The notes: a model not told the origin generated them from the sequence alone. A DNA stretch of 64,000 bases from JACRLV01 sp045863555 (GCA_045863555.1 BTUU01000001.1:248001-312000), one strand, 5' to 3'. Shown: positions 50,165-60,523, counted from the stretch's first letter. Made by a program: numbers and translations.

Positions 50165-51088
50165 TCAGCGCCGCCGGCTGCGCTGCACGAGAAACTCGAC
50201 CAGCGCCTTGTCGAACGGCATCGAAGTGTCCAGCGCCAGGTAATCCGCCCGCATCGCCCCCAGCCTGTGCTTCAACTCCACCCGCCAGTCATCGATCGAC
50301 CGGCGGTAGCGCGCTCGGGCCTCGTCGGCGTCAACTTCGATGACCGCCCCGGTTTCAGGGTCTTCCAGGCGAACGGCGCCGGTGAACGCCAGCGCCGCCT
50401 CGGCCGCGTCGAGGATGTGCATGACGATGAGATCGTGGCCGCGGAACCGCACAGCGTGCAGCGCGTTCAGTAGCTCGGCGGGATCGGTCAGCAGGTCACT
50501 CAGCAGCACTACCACGCCGCGGTGCGAAATGCACGTGAGCGCGTCGCGAATGCCCGCGGCGAGCCCCGTCCGCCCGGCCGGTTTCAGCGCCGCGAGCGTC
50601 GAGAGCAGGTGCACAAGATCGCTGCGGCGCGAGCGGGGGGGCAGCCGCGACTCCAGCCCCTCCCGCAGGATCGCCAGCCCGACCGCGTCCTGCTGCTGCG
50701 TGATCAGGTATCCCAGCGCGGCCGCGAGGTGGATCGCGTACGACATCTTGGCCGAGTGGCCGCCCTCATCGGCATCCGACGCCGACCAGTTCCCGACGTG
50801 CCCCATACTCGCGGAAGCGTCGACGAAGATGTGGCAGTCCAGATGCGTTTCGGCCGCGTACTTGCGGACATAGAGCCGATCCGTGCGCGCCAGCACGTTC
50901 CAGTCGATCGTCCGCAGGTCATCGCCGGGGACATACTTGCGGTGCTCGCTGAATTCGACCGACAGCCCCTGAAACGGGCTGCGATGCAGCCCCGCCAGAA
51001 ATCCCTCGACGATGAAGCGCGCCCGCAGGTCGAGCCGGTTGACCTGGGCGATGATCTCGGGGTTCAGGTACTGCGTGATCGAGCTCAT
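50165..51088 (-). CDS. DUF58 domain-containing protein
   Basis: The product has 307 residues. GDDLRTIDWNVLARTDRLYV is the DUF58 hallmark, preceded by SVEFSEHRKYVPG, and FVDASASMGHVGNWSASDAD resembles the DxSxS of a von Willebrand A fold. DUF58 proteins usually accompany MoxR ATPases and VWA membrane proteins in a chaperone-like system; no MoxR gene is within the window. It is the last gene of the tgt-yajC string by position (21-base gap). Confidence 0.88.
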   Translation of the reverse strand: MSSITQYLNPEIIAQVNRLDLRARFIVEGFLAGLHRSPFQGLSVEFSEHRKYVPGDDLRTIDWNVLARTDRLYVRKYAAETHLDCHIFVDASASMGHVGNWSASDADEGGHSAKMSYAIHLAAALGYLITQQQDAVGLAILREGLESRLPPRSRRSDLVHLLSTLAALKPAGRTGLAAGIRDALTCISHRGVVVLLSDLLTDPAELLNALHAVRFRGHDLIVMHILDAAEAALAFTGAVRLEDPETGAVIEVDADEARARYRRSIDDWRVELKHRLGAMRADYLALDTSMPFDKALVEFLVQRSRRR

Positions 51089-51109
51089 ACGCGAACCCCG
51101 AACCCTTCT

Positions 51110-51511
51110 TTACTTCTTCTCCATTGCAGCCGGCGCAGCTCCATCGGCGAGCACTTCCTTGACCGCCGCCCGGTTGAACCGGATCTTCACGTTGTTGCTC
51201 TCATCCACCTTCACGACGACCTCGTGATCGCGCACCTCGACGACGCTCCCGAGGATGCCGCCGATGGTCTGGATGCGGTCGCCCTTCTTGATCGAGTTCA
51301 GCATGTCAACCTGCTTCTGACGTTCCTTCTTCTGGCCGCGGTACATCAGCCAGTAGAAAATCACGAACATCAGAATCAGCGGCAGGAAGAACCGGAAGAA
51401 CGAATCGCCTCCGCCGGGCTGCGCGGGCGTACCCGTACCGCCGCCCGCCGGCGCTCCGCCCGTCGCCGCATCGCCCGCCTGTGCCAGCAAACTCAACACC
51501 AGATCAGTCAT
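51110..51511 (-). CDS. yajC: preprotein translocase subunit YajC
   Basis: The product has 133 residues. After a Gly/Ala/Pro-rich N-terminal stretch it has one membrane span (FFLPLILMFVIFYWLMYRGQ) and then KKERQKQVDMLNSIKKGDRI and QTIGGILGSVVEVRDHEVVV, the conserved YajC core. It associates with SecDF. The start overlaps the tgt stop (ATGA), the common tgt-yajC order. No secD or secF follows here; DUF58 does instead. Confidence 0.93.
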   Translation of the reverse strand: MTDLVLSLLAQAGDAATGGAPAGGGTGTPAQPGGGDSFFRFFLPLILMFVIFYWLMYRGQKKERQKQVDMLNSIKKGDRIQTIGGILGSVVEVRDHEVVVKVDESNNVKIRFNRAAVKEVLADGAAPAAMEKK

Positions 51512-52713
51512 TCGTCATCCTCATCGGCCGGCGCGGCCAGCGGCCCCGCCAGGAAGTCCTTTCGCCATGCCTCAAACGTGCCCGCGGCGATCGCCTCGCG
51601 CATCCGCCGCATCAGCCCCTGATAGAACGCGACATTATGGATCGAGACGAGCGTCCCTCCAAGCACCTCGCCGTTCATCAACAGATGCCGAAGGTACCCG
51701 CGCGAGTAGCCGCTGCATGCCTCGCAATTGCACGCGGGGTCAAGCGGCGCCTCCGCGAGCTGGTGTTGCGAGTTTCGAAGCCGCAGCGTCCCCATACTCG
51801 TAAAGGCGTAGCCCTTCCGGCCGTTCCGGGTCGGCAGCACGCAATCGAACTGGTCGATTCCCGCAGCCACCGCGTGAACCAGGTCCATCGGCGTTCCGAC
51901 ACCCATCAGATACCGCGGCCGGTCTGCGGGCAGGCGATCCGCGAAGCCATCCAGCAGCGCCCACATCTCCGGGGGCGGCTCGCCGACGGAGAGCCCGCCG
52001 AGCGCGTAGCCGTCAAAGCCGATTTCGACCAGCGCGTCAAGGCACGCGCCGCGCAGGCCGAGATCGAGTCCGCCCTGGACGATTCCGTACAGCGCCTGGT
52101 CGGAACGTCCGTGCGCCGCCTTGCACCGCCGCGCCCACGTGACCGTCCGCGCCACCGCGTCGCGCACGATCTCGACCTGCGTGCGTCGTTCCCTTCGCTT
52201 GCCCGGCCGGGGCGGAACGGGCGCGACGTCGGCCGCCGCTCCACTTTCATCGAGGCCCAGCGGCGGGCACTCGTCGAAGCACATGATGATGTCCGCCCCA
52301 AGCTGGTTCTGCACCGCGATCGACACCTCGGGCGTCAACGTGATCTTCGCCCCGTCGATGTGCGACCGAAACTCGACGCCGTCCTCATCCAGCCGTCGCA
52401 GATCGGCCAGCGAAAACACCTGAAACCCGCCGCTATCGGTCAGCACCGGCCCGTGCCAGTTCATGAACCGCTGAAGCCCCCCGAGCCGCGCGACGATGTC
52501 CGCACCCGGTCGCAGCAGCAGGTGGTACGTGTTCGCGAGCACGATCTGGCTGCCAGTATCGCGAAGCTGGGCCGGCGTCACGCCCTTGACGGTCGCGCGT
52601 GTGCCGACGGGCATGAACGCGGGCGTGTCGATGACGCCATGCGGCGTGGTGATCCGGCCGCGGCGGGCCCGGCCATCACGGGCGAGGATTTCGAATCCAA
52701 AACCGTCAGCCAC
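51508..52713 (-). CDS. tgt: tRNA-guanine(34) transglycosylase
   Basis: The product has 401 residues. DSGGFQVFSL gives the catalytic-base region, RYLMGVGTPMDLVHAVAAGI and FDCVLPTRNGRKG the nucleophile Asp region, and CNCEACSGYSRGYLRHLL the zinc-binding CxCxxC with a later His. It exchanges guanine for preQ1 in tRNA anticodons. GTG at 52713 follows GAGGAG by 5 bases; upstream in-frame sequence lies inside the SulP gene's end and is not coding. All key residues are intact. Confidence 0.95.
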   Translation of the reverse strand: MADGFGFEILARDGRARRGRITTPHGVIDTPAFMPVGTRATVKGVTPAQLRDTGSQIVLANTYHLLLRPGADIVARLGGLQRFMNWHGPVLTDSGGFQVFSLADLRRLDEDGVEFRSHIDGAKITLTPEVSIAVQNQLGADIIMCFDECPPLGLDESGAAADVAPVPPRPGKRRERRTQVEIVRDAVARTVTWARRCKAAHGRSDQALYGIVQGGLDLGLRGACLDALVEIGFDGYALGGLSVGEPPPEMWALLDGFADRLPADRPRYLMGVGTPMDLVHAVAAGIDQFDCVLPTRNGRKGYAFTSMGTLRLRNSQHQLAEAPLDPACNCEACSGYSRGYLRHLLMNGEVLGGTLVSIHNVAFYQGLMRRMREAIAAGTFEAWRKDFLAGPLAAPADEDDE

Positions 52714-52730
52714 CGCGGCTCCTCGGACTT

Positions 52731-54560
52731 TCAGGGGGTTCGGGTCGGCTCGAGCACCCGGTACATCGGCCGGTCGTCGTGCGGATCGAACCGCGCGATC
52801 GATTCCGCAAGTCCGATCGCCAGGTGCGCTGAACCAAAGACCTCGCGCGTCGTCTCGAGCATGTAGTCGGACGGGATCGTGCGGCCCAGCGGGCTTTCCC
52901 GCAGCGCCGACCGCAGTTCCGGCGCCAGGCCGCACATGACCACCTGCCCGCCGCGCGCCAGGTACTCGCGTAGAACGCGATCGAGCGCCACGATGACGGA
53001 GAAGTCCATATGCTGCGTCCGGCGCATGCGAAACACCAGCACGCGCGGACCGCGTTTCAGCACGTCGCGCACGGCAGTCGCCAGCTCGTCGGCGTGGGCA
53101 AAGAAGAGCGCGCCCTCGAGCTGGAGAATCGTGACCGCCGACCTCCCCGTCTGCTCGTCGATCGGCTGCTCGACGAACGGCCGTCCCGTGCCGACGACCA
53201 TCTCGACCAGATGAAGCTGGCTGACGCGGTGGAGGAAGACGAGGATTGACACCGTCAGCCCGAGCAGAATCGCCCAGTGCATCGGCAGGAAGAAGACGCA
53301 GGCCAGCGTTGTGCCCAGCACGATCCGGTCATGCCGGTCGTGCCGCATGACGTGCATGAACTCGCGCCAATCGACCATCGAAATCGCCGTGGCGAGCAGG
53401 AGTCCGGCGATCGCCGCTTTCGTAATGTGCTGCGTCAGCGCGGCGCCCAGCGCGACGATGAGAATCGTCGCCACCGCCGAGACAACGCCGGAAAGCCGCG
53501 TCCGTGCCCCCGCGAGGTCGGCCAGCGCCGAGCGGGCGAAGCTTCCCGATCCCGGAAATCCGTGGAGCGCTCCGGCCGCGATATTCGCCGCGCCGAGCGC
53601 CCAGATTTCGCGTTTGGAGTCCAGCGCCGCGGCGTCCCGGTGCGCCATGGCCTTCGCGATCGCGAGGCTCTGGATGATCCCCACGAGCGCGATCGCCCCG
53701 GCGCCGACCAGCAGATCCGTCTTGTAGAGTTCAGGATAGAGCGGCGTGAGCGAAGTCGGCCACGTCCACGTAATCTGTCCGATCGTCTCAAGACCCGTCG
53801 CGAGCCTGTTGATCTCCAGCAGCCACTCCACGCCCGCCCCCAGCACCAGCACCGCGAACGCCGCAGGGAATTTCGGGCCGATCCGGCCGGCCAGCAGGAT
53901 CAGCGTAAAGGTGCCGGCTGACACCAGCAGCGAGAGCAGGTGCGTCCGGCCGAGTCCGCCGGCGGTCTCGTACAGCATTCCGGCCAGCAGCGCGGTCTTG
54001 GTTGCCGCGGGAATTCCGAGCGCCGGGGCGAGTTGCGAACCGAAGATGAGAATTGCCGATCCGACCATCAGGCCGACGATCACGCTCCGAGAAACGAACC
54101 GGACGAACCGCCCGATCTGAAGGAACGCTCCCAGCAGCGTGAGAGCACCGACGAGGATCGCCAGCGTGCCCGCGAGCGACGGCCAGCTATCCGGATTGCC
54201 GGGCTCGACCGTGTTCAGAATCGCGAGGCACATCGTGCTGGCGGTGATTGCAGGGCCGACCACCAGCTTCGGCGAATTGCTGAGCAGGGCGCTGACGAGG
54301 CTCATCACCACGACGGCGTAGAGCCCGGCCACCGGCGCCAGACCGGCGACCGTCGCGAATGCCATGCACTGGGGTATCGCGACCAGGGCAACCGTAAGGC
54401 CCGACTGAAGATCAGACCGGAAGAATTCCACCAGCCGGAGCCGCCCGGGCGCAGAGCGGGAATTCGTCGCGGACTCGTCAACTTCGGCGGCGGAACCGCC
54501 CTGTGGGGCCGGCGAGTCGTTCGCCATCGCCGCCGGAGAGTTGCTCATTCCCTGGGACAT
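52731..54560 (-). CDS. SulP-family anion transporter with STAS domain
   Basis: The product has 609 residues. About 12 hydrophobic segments cover residues 55-450, including GLTVALVAIPQCMAFATVAG, the conserved SulP first-span motif. The cytoplasmic STAS domain spans about 475-590 (AVTILQLEGALFFAHADELA, then FRMRRTQHMDFSVIVALDR). SulP proteins carry sulphate, bicarbonate or other anions; the substrate is not readable. The N-terminal 40 residues are disordered. AAGGG precedes the ATG; a second ATG lies four codons later. Confidence 0.9.
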   Translation of the reverse strand: MSQGMSNSPAAMANDSPAPQGGSAAEVDESATNSRSAPGRLRLVEFFRSDLQSGLTVALVAIPQCMAFATVAGLAPVAGLYAVVVMSLVSALLSNSPKLVVGPAITASTMCLAILNTVEPGNPDSWPSLAGTLAILVGALTLLGAFLQIGRFVRFVSRSVIVGLMVGSAILIFGSQLAPALGIPAATKTALLAGMLYETAGGLGRTHLLSLLVSAGTFTLILLAGRIGPKFPAAFAVLVLGAGVEWLLEINRLATGLETIGQITWTWPTSLTPLYPELYKTDLLVGAGAIALVGIIQSLAIAKAMAHRDAAALDSKREIWALGAANIAAGALHGFPGSGSFARSALADLAGARTRLSGVVSAVATILIVALGAALTQHITKAAIAGLLLATAISMVDWREFMHVMRHDRHDRIVLGTTLACVFFLPMHWAILLGLTVSILVFLHRVSQLHLVEMVVGTGRPFVEQPIDEQTGRSAVTILQLEGALFFAHADELATAVRDVLKRGPRVLVFRMRRTQHMDFSVIVALDRVLREYLARGGQVVMCGLAPELRSALRESPLGRTIPSDYMLETTREVFGSAHLAIGLAESIARFDPHDDRPMYRVLEPTRTP

Positions 54561-54681
54561 GCCACCCTTGAATCCGATCGGGGTTTCCGACAGCGGTTTG
54601 TAGCGGGTTCATGCGCGGGTGTCACGCCCGGTCCCGGGAAGGCGGTAGACCGCACGTCGCGGTTCGACGAAAATCCCCCGG

Positions 54682-55209
54682 ATGGACCGCGTGCACAAGC
54701 ACAGCCTGGAGCCGCCGAACGAATCTGCGCTCGGCGGGCCGCCCTGCCCGGTGGACCGCCTGCCGACGATCCGCCGGAACCGCCTCTGCCTGCGGATCAT
54801 CTACGTCGGCCTGCTCAATTTTCTGCTCTATACAGTCGTCTACGCGGCCCTCGGCGGCGACGCCCATAACGGCGAACGGCGCCGCGTGACGGATAGGGAC
54901 GGCCGGCCGCGGTACGCGTACTTCGTTCGCGGCCACTTCATCCGCGATATCGAGGGGCAGGAACGCGAGGTCAACGCCTCGCTCTGGATCTACAGCTACC
55001 TGCACTCGATCTCGGTGTTCGTCACCTCCGCCGCGATGATCATCAGCATGCTCGTCCTCGCCCGGCCGCACATCATCGCCACGATGCGCGACGGCTGGAT
55101 CAACGGACGCACGTTTCTGGTCGCGTTCGGGACGATCGTCGTGCTCGTGACGGCCACGGCGGTATTCGTGTTCACTTGGGACTTCGTCGTGCAGTTGACG
55201 CGCGTCTGA
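54682..55209 (+). CDS. two-span membrane protein of unknown function
   Basis: The product has 175 residues. Three hydrophobic segments are visible: RIIYVGLLNFLLYTVVYAAL, LHSISVFVTSAAMIISMLVL and FLVAFGTIVVLVTATAVFVF. The loop between the first two holds RDGRPRYAYFVRGHFIRD. The N-terminal 30 residues are polar. I recognise no family. It lies 42 bases upstream of the helicase gene on the same strand, so the two may be co-transcribed. Confidence 0.6.
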   Translation: MDRVHKHSLEPPNESALGGPPCPVDRLPTIRRNRLCLRIIYVGLLNFLLYTVVYAALGGDAHNGERRRVTDRDGRPRYAYFVRGHFIRDIEGQEREVNASLWIYSYLHSISVFVTSAAMIISMLVLARPHIIATMRDGWINGRTFLVAFGTIVVLVTATAVFVFTWDFVVQLTRV

Positions 55210-55251
55210 ACCCCGGAAGCGGGATACGCCCGCCTTCCACGGAGCCAGGAA

Positions 55252-57330
55252 ATGTCCGTCGCCCAATGGCTCGCCGATCACGGCCCGCTCGCCGACCGCC
55301 TGCGCGGTTTCGAGCCGCGGCCGCAGCAGCGCGAGATGGCGGCGGCCGTGGCGCGCGCGTTCGACGAGGAACGGCACCTCGCGGTTGAGGCGGGCACGGG
55401 CGTCGGCAAGTCGTTCGCCTATCTTCTCCCCGCGATCGAGCAGGTGCTGGCGGGCCGCAAAGTGGTCGTGAGCACGCACACGATCGCGCTCCAGGAGCAG
55501 CTCGTCCAGAAGGACATCCCGTTCCTGAAAAAGGCGCTCAGCCTGGAATTCGACGCCGAACTCGTGAAAGGCCGGACGAATTACCTTGGCCTGCGGCGGC
55601 TGCGCCAGGCCAGCGCGAAGAAAGCGACCCTCTTCTCGGGCTCGACGCAGCTCCAGGTGCTGCGCCAGATCGAGGCCTGGGCCTACCACACGAAGGATGG
55701 ATCACGCAGTGATCTGCCGGAGGAACCTCCCTATGAAGTCTGGGAGCGCGTCCTCAGCGATCCGAACAATTGCCTCGGCCGGCGGTGCGAGTATTACGAA
55801 CAGTGCTTCTACCAGCGGGCCCGCCGCCGCGCCGAGCGGGCGAGCCTGCTCATTGTGAACCACGCCCTGCTCGTCAGCGACCTCGTCCTGCGGCGTCAGG
55901 GCGCGAGCGTGCTGCCCGAGCACGACTTCGTTGTCATCGACGAGGCCCACACGCTCGACCAGGTCGCCGCCGACCAGATCGGCGTGTCGATCACCAGCAC
56001 GCAGGTGCAGTATTTCCTCAATCAGCTCTACAACTCAAAAACCGAAAAGGGGTTCTTGGGATCGGTCGGCTCGGACCGGCAGCGCAGCGCCGTCATCGCC
56101 GCCGCCCAGGCCAGCGCCCAGTTCTTCGCCGATCTGATGGACTGGCAGCGAACACAGGGGCGCTCAAACGGCCGGATCATCCGGCCCGACGTCATCGAGA
56201 ATCACCTGACGCCCGCGCTCACCGAGATGGTCGACGTCGTAGGCAAGCTCAAGGACGACCTCGCCACCGACGACGAAAAATACGAACTCGACGCCCACCT
56301 CGACCGCGCCCGCGGCCTCGCGCTCGATGTTTCGACCGTCCTCCAGCAGACCCTGGAAAACAGCGTCTACTGGGTCGATATCGACGCGCCGCGCATGCGC
56401 CGGGTCACGCTCGCGTGTGCCCCGCTCGACCCCGGCCCGGCGCTGAAGATGCTCCTCTTTGACCGTGTCCGCAGCGTTGTGCTTACGAGCGCGACCCTCG
56501 CCTTGAGCGCGGCCGCTCGGGCAGCCGACGCCCGGTCAAACGCCGCCGCGGGACAGGCCTCGGGCGCTGTGGCGGCGGCCGCGCAGCCGCCGGATCGTCG
56601 GCCGCCCCCGAAGAAGTCACCCCCCCCGGCGGACGATGCCGGCCCCTTCGCCTACATCCTCGAACGCGTCGGCGGTCCCGAGGCTGAGGTTCTCCAGCTC
56701 GGCTCGCCCTTCGATTTCGAAAAGCAGGCCGTCGTCCGAGTCGAGGCGGGCATGCCCGATCCGTCGTTCAACCGCGAGTTTGTCGAATCGGCCTGCCGCG
56801 CCACCGTGCACTCGATCCGCGAGACCGAGGGCCGCGCATTCGTCCTCTTCACGAGCTACGAAATGCTTCGTCAGGTCGCGCAGGCCGCGCGCGACGAACT
56901 CAACGCGGACGGCTACGAGATCCTCGTCCAGGGCGAGTCGCTCCCCCGGACGAAGATGCTCGAGCAGTTTCGAAAAACGCCGCGCTCCGTCATCTTCGGC
57001 GCCGACAGCTTCTGGCAGGGCGTCGACGTCGTCGGCGAGGCGCTCTCGAACGTCACGATCGTCAAGCTCCCGTTCGCGGTGCCCGATCGGCCGACCGTCG
57101 AGGCCCGCATCGAGCTCATCCGCCAGCGCGGCGGCAATCCGTTCCGCGACTACCAGCTTCCCGAGTCCATCCTGAAATTCCGCCAGGGCTTCGGCCGCCT
57201 CATCCGAAGTCGCGCCGACTCCGGCCAGGTCGTCGTCCTCGACCCGCGCGTCGTCACCAAACCCTACGGCCGCCAGTTTCTCGATTCCCTGCCCCGCTGC
57301 CGCGTCGAGATCAGCCGCCGACCGTGGTAA
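55252..57330 (+). CDS. DinG/XPD-like helicase
   Basis: The product has 692 residues. Walker A is AGTGVGKS (47-54), DEAH is in VVIDEAHTL (230-233), and the C-terminal motor ends with QGFGRLIRSRADSGQVVVLD. The Fe-S region has three cysteines in NNCLGRRCEYYEQC (174, 179, 185), but the expected first Cys is replaced by Gly113 in RTNYLGLRRL. A low-complexity insert lies between motifs III and IV (about 425-460). It unwinds DNA 5'-to-3' during repair or R-loop removal in relatives. GGAG precedes the ATG. Whether the cluster still forms is an open question. Confidence 0.88.
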   Translation: MSVAQWLADHGPLADRLRGFEPRPQQREMAAAVARAFDEERHLAVEAGTGVGKSFAYLLPAIEQVLAGRKVVVSTHTIALQEQLVQKDIPFLKKALSLEFDAELVKGRTNYLGLRRLRQASAKKATLFSGSTQLQVLRQIEAWAYHTKDGSRSDLPEEPPYEVWERVLSDPNNCLGRRCEYYEQCFYQRARRRAERASLLIVNHALLVSDLVLRRQGASVLPEHDFVVIDEAHTLDQVAADQIGVSITSTQVQYFLNQLYNSKTEKGFLGSVGSDRQRSAVIAAAQASAQFFADLMDWQRTQGRSNGRIIRPDVIENHLTPALTEMVDVVGKLKDDLATDDEKYELDAHLDRARGLALDVSTVLQQTLENSVYWVDIDAPRMRRVTLACAPLDPGPALKMLLFDRVRSVVLTSATLALSAAARAADARSNAAAGQASGAVAAAAQPPDRRPPPKKSPPPADDAGPFAYILERVGGPEAEVLQLGSPFDFEKQAVVRVEAGMPDPSFNREFVESACRATVHSIRETEGRAFVLFTSYEMLRQVAQAARDELNADGYEILVQGESLPRTKMLEQFRKTPRSVIFGADSFWQGVDVVGEALSNVTIVKLPFAVPDRPTVEARIELIRQRGGNPFRDYQLPESILKFRQGFGRLIRSRADSGQVVVLDPRVVTKPYGRQFLDSLPRCRVEISRRPW

Positions 57331-57445
57331 GCGAATTGCATTTTTCCATTGAGCCCGCAGACGGATCAACATACGCTGTCGAGGGTAGCGCGTCGCGCCA
57401 GGCAGGTTTCGGCGTGCCTGCGGTCTGCCCATGAGGATCCGTTCG

Positions 57446-57973
57446 ATGTCGGCTCCGACGTCCGAAACGCTGACGGCCTTCGTCAACGAGTTTCAGAAGA
57501 CCAAGCTCGTCGCGGAGCAGTGCATCGAACAGCTCAGCGACGACGAACTGCACGCGCGGATCAACCCGCTTCAGAACTGCGTCGCCGTCATCATGCAGCA
57601 CATGGCGGGAAACATGCTCTCCCGCTGGACGGATTTTCTCATGACCGACGGTGAAAAACCCGATCGCCATCGGGAGAGCGAGTTTGCGGACCGGCATCTC
57701 TCGCGCACCGAATTGCTGGAACTCTGGAATCGCGGCTGGACGGCGCTCTTCGAGGCCCTCCAGCCGCTCTCCGACGCGGACCTCTCGCGCACCGTCCACA
57801 TCCGCCGCGAGCCGCACACCGTCCTCCGCGCCCTCGTCTGCCAGCTCGCGCACTATAGCCTGCACGTCGGCCAGATCCAGGTCATCGGAAAGCACCTGCG
57901 CGGCGACGCGTGGAAATATGTTTCGATCCCGCCCGGCGGCAGCGAGGCGTTCAACGCGCGAATGGGGATGTGA
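57446..57973 (+). CDS. DUF1572/DinB-like protein
   Basis: The product has 175 residues. The ATG (MSAPTSETLTAFVNEFQKTK) follows AGGA by 8 bases; an earlier ATG at 57431 has no site. The four-helix DinB-like fold is suggested by VIMQHMAGNMLSRW (first His), DEPHTVLRAL-type helix, and QLAHYSLHVGQIQVIGKHLR (two His). In this superfamily three His bind a metal; thiol-transfer roles are known for relatives, but the substrate here is unknown. Confidence 0.8.
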   Translation: MSAPTSETLTAFVNEFQKTKLVAEQCIEQLSDDELHARINPLQNCVAVIMQHMAGNMLSRWTDFLMTDGEKPDRHRESEFADRHLSRTELLELWNRGWTALFEALQPLSDADLSRTVHIRREPHTVLRALVCQLAHYSLHVGQIQVIGKHLRGDAWKYVSIPPGGSEAFNARMGM

Positions 57974-58000
57974 GGACCTCACGTCTCGCCGAATTACGGA

Positions 58001-58324
58001 CTACCCGGACCGGGCGCCGCCCCGCAGCAACCTCGCAAACACCCAGATGAGCAGGAGTACGCACGCCGCCTTCCACGCGAAGAGCCACCAAGGCCGCCAC
58101 CACGCGCCCGTCGTCGCCTCCACGAAATCTGACACGCCGAAGAGGATGAGGACGATCATCGCCTGCGCCGAAAGCCTCCGCTGCCGGGCATCGCGCCGGC
58201 GGCTCCAGAGCAGGATCCCAAGGCCCATCGACGTCCAGAGCACGCCTTCGGCGCGGTTGCCCCACACAAAGAGGGGATCGAAGTTGGACAGGACCGGCAG
58301 TAGTCCACTCAATTCCGCTCGCAT
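58001..58324 (-). CDS. small membrane protein
   Basis: The product has 107 residues. Three hydrophobic segments: GVLWTSMGLGILLWSRR, LSAQAMIVLILFGVSDFVEA and WWLFAWKAACVLLLIWVFAR. The motif DFVEATTGAWWRPWW between the last two is distinctive. Similar small proteins occur in Planctomycetota and Verrucomicrobia, but I cannot name the family. It is convergent with the DinB-like gene. Confidence 0.65.
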   Translation of the reverse strand: MRAELSGLLPVLSNFDPLFVWGNRAEGVLWTSMGLGILLWSRRRDARQRRLSAQAMIVLILFGVSDFVEATTGAWWRPWWLFAWKAACVLLLIWVFARLLRGGARSG

Positions 58325-58460
58325 TCATCGAAGCTCCGCTAAGGAAAGCCACGCTCGGTGGCGACCGCATCGTCGGACCGATTGAAATCGCTTCCCGGCG
58401 GACTGTATCGTCGGTCGAGTCCGTGACAAAGGACACGCCGCGCACCTAATATCTCCAACC

Positions 58461-59474
58461 ATGAGCTCATTTCCCCCCGCGCAGGGCGAACCCCGGACGG
58501 CCGTGCGGTTCTGGCGTGTCGAGATGCACGTGTCGGGCCGAGGTTTTGCCCTGTTCGTCGTCCTGGCCGCGGCGTTCGGCATCGCCTCGGTGGCACTTTT
58601 CGGGAACACCGGCGCCGGGCCCTACGTCGGCGGTGTCATGATCCCCATCGCAATGGTCGTCGCCGAGGCTATCAATCAGCTTCAAAACACCCGGGCGTTG
58701 GAGCGTGCGATCGAGTCCGCGACGGGCGTCGAGGGCATCGAACGCGCTGCCGAGGCTCTCTTACAGAAGCAAGGACACCTGTTCGGCGGCGGATCCCTGA
58801 TCTCGCCGGGCCAGAAACTTCTGGCGCAGGGGCTCCTCCGGTCCGGCGGCGCGGGCAGGTGCTATTGGATTTCCAGCGCGCAGGCCGAATCGCCCCGTCT
58901 TGAGCCATTGATGGATCCATTCGAACCGATCCTGCTTGCGCGGGGCGCGCGCCCGCCCGATAGCGGGGAACCCCCTTCGCCGACAGTGCAGGATCGCATC
59001 CGAAAATTCTGGCGAGAGATGGACGGCCGGATCTCGTCGCGATCGCTCCGCGTGCTGTTCATCCTCGGCTTGATCTTCGCTGTTTTCAGTCTCGGCGGGC
59101 AGCTTGTTGAAACGGCAGTCGCACTATGGCAAGGAATGATGCCGATGAACCTGGCGATGTGGGTGTTTCCGCTCGCTGCCCTGGCGGCGATCGTTGCCTG
59201 GCGTCTATTCCGGCCAAGAAACTGCTTCGCCGTACCCGGTGCACTCGTGGTCCGCAGCGCCGGCGGCCACGAGACCACCTGGCGGCTCAGGCTGTTCGCG
59301 AGGCCGGATAGCGTCGTCATCTACTGGCGGGAGCGCGGCTTGCTGGCCGTGGTGGCGCGGGACGGGGCCGTGATTCAGACGATGATGCGTCAGCCCGAGG
59401 CCGAAATCGCGGTCCGCGCGTGGCTCAGCCCGATTGCACCGCCGCCGATCGAGCAACTCTCCGATTTGCGGTAG
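58461..59474 (+). CDS. membrane protein of unknown function
   Basis: The product has 337 residues. Two hydrophobic segments lie near 28-75 (FALFVVLAAAFGIASVALFG, GPYVGGVMIPIAMVVAEAIN) and two near 195-245 (LFILGLIFAVFSLGGQLVET, LAMWVFPLAALAAIVAWRLF). The C-terminal domain has LVVRSAGGHETTWRLRLFAR followed by SVVIYWRERGLLAVVARDGA, a beta-rich segment. I recognise no family. A strong hairpin follows. Confidence 0.6.
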   Translation: MSSFPPAQGEPRTAVRFWRVEMHVSGRGFALFVVLAAAFGIASVALFGNTGAGPYVGGVMIPIAMVVAEAINQLQNTRALERAIESATGVEGIERAAEALLQKQGHLFGGGSLISPGQKLLAQGLLRSGGAGRCYWISSAQAESPRLEPLMDPFEPILLARGARPPDSGEPPSPTVQDRIRKFWREMDGRISSRSLRVLFILGLIFAVFSLGGQLVETAVALWQGMMPMNLAMWVFPLAALAAIVAWRLFRPRNCFAVPGALVVRSAGGHETTWRLRLFARPDSVVIYWRERGLLAVVARDGAVIQTMMRQPEAEIAVRAWLSPIAPPPIEQLSDLR

Positions 59475-59510
59475 CCGCGGGAATTCTCACAGCCGTCAGC
59501 GCATGCCCCA

Positions 59511-59540
59511 CCGACCGCGGGCCTGTGAGGCCCCGGTCGG
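59511..59540. terminator. hairpin between convergent genes
   Basis: CCGACCG/CGGTCGG encloses GGGCC-TGTGA-GGCCC with one bulged C. It lies between the membrane protein and the small lipoprotein, which converge. No T run follows on either side. Confidence 0.5.
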
Positions 59541-59581
59541 CGGCGACGAGATTCGGCTACAAAAGGGTCGTCGAGCGGGAC

Positions 59582-59785
59582 TTAGCGAAGCTGCCAGCGT
59601 GTCAGGCGGTATTGCCGATCCGCGAGCCACAGCCGATCCCAGTCGTCGACGAGCTGCCGGGTGTCCATGTCCATCACCTGGCCGTAGATGTTCATCCGCT
59701 CGTCATAATTCTTGACGACGCCGTTGCAGCCGGCCGAAGCGATGAACGCCCCTGCGATCAGACCGAGTAACGCCCACTTGCGCAT
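59582..59785 (-). CDS. small lipoprotein
   Basis: The product has 67 residues. AGGGG precedes the ATG, and the signal peptide (MRKWALLGLIAGAFIASAGC) ends in the lipobox ASAGC, Cys20. The 47-residue mature part, with YDERMNIYGQVMDMDTRQLV and DDWDRLWLADRQYRLTRWQL, looks helical. A TTGACA lies about 60 bases upstream of the start, but no good -10 partner is seen. Function unknown. Confidence 0.72.
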   Translation of the reverse strand: MRKWALLGLIAGAFIASAGCNGVVKNYDERMNIYGQVMDMDTRQLVDDWDRLWLADRQYRLTRWQLR

Positions 59786-59917
59786 GAAACAACCCCTTGG
59801 ATGCTTGGTAACGCCTAGGGTAATCTTGCCGCATTCCGCCCGGTTGTCAACCCGAGCGCGGAAATCGAGCCGGGCGGCGCGATCGCGGGCGACGGAAGAC
59901 CGCCTCCGCCGCCCGCG

Positions 59918-60523
<606 letters not shown>

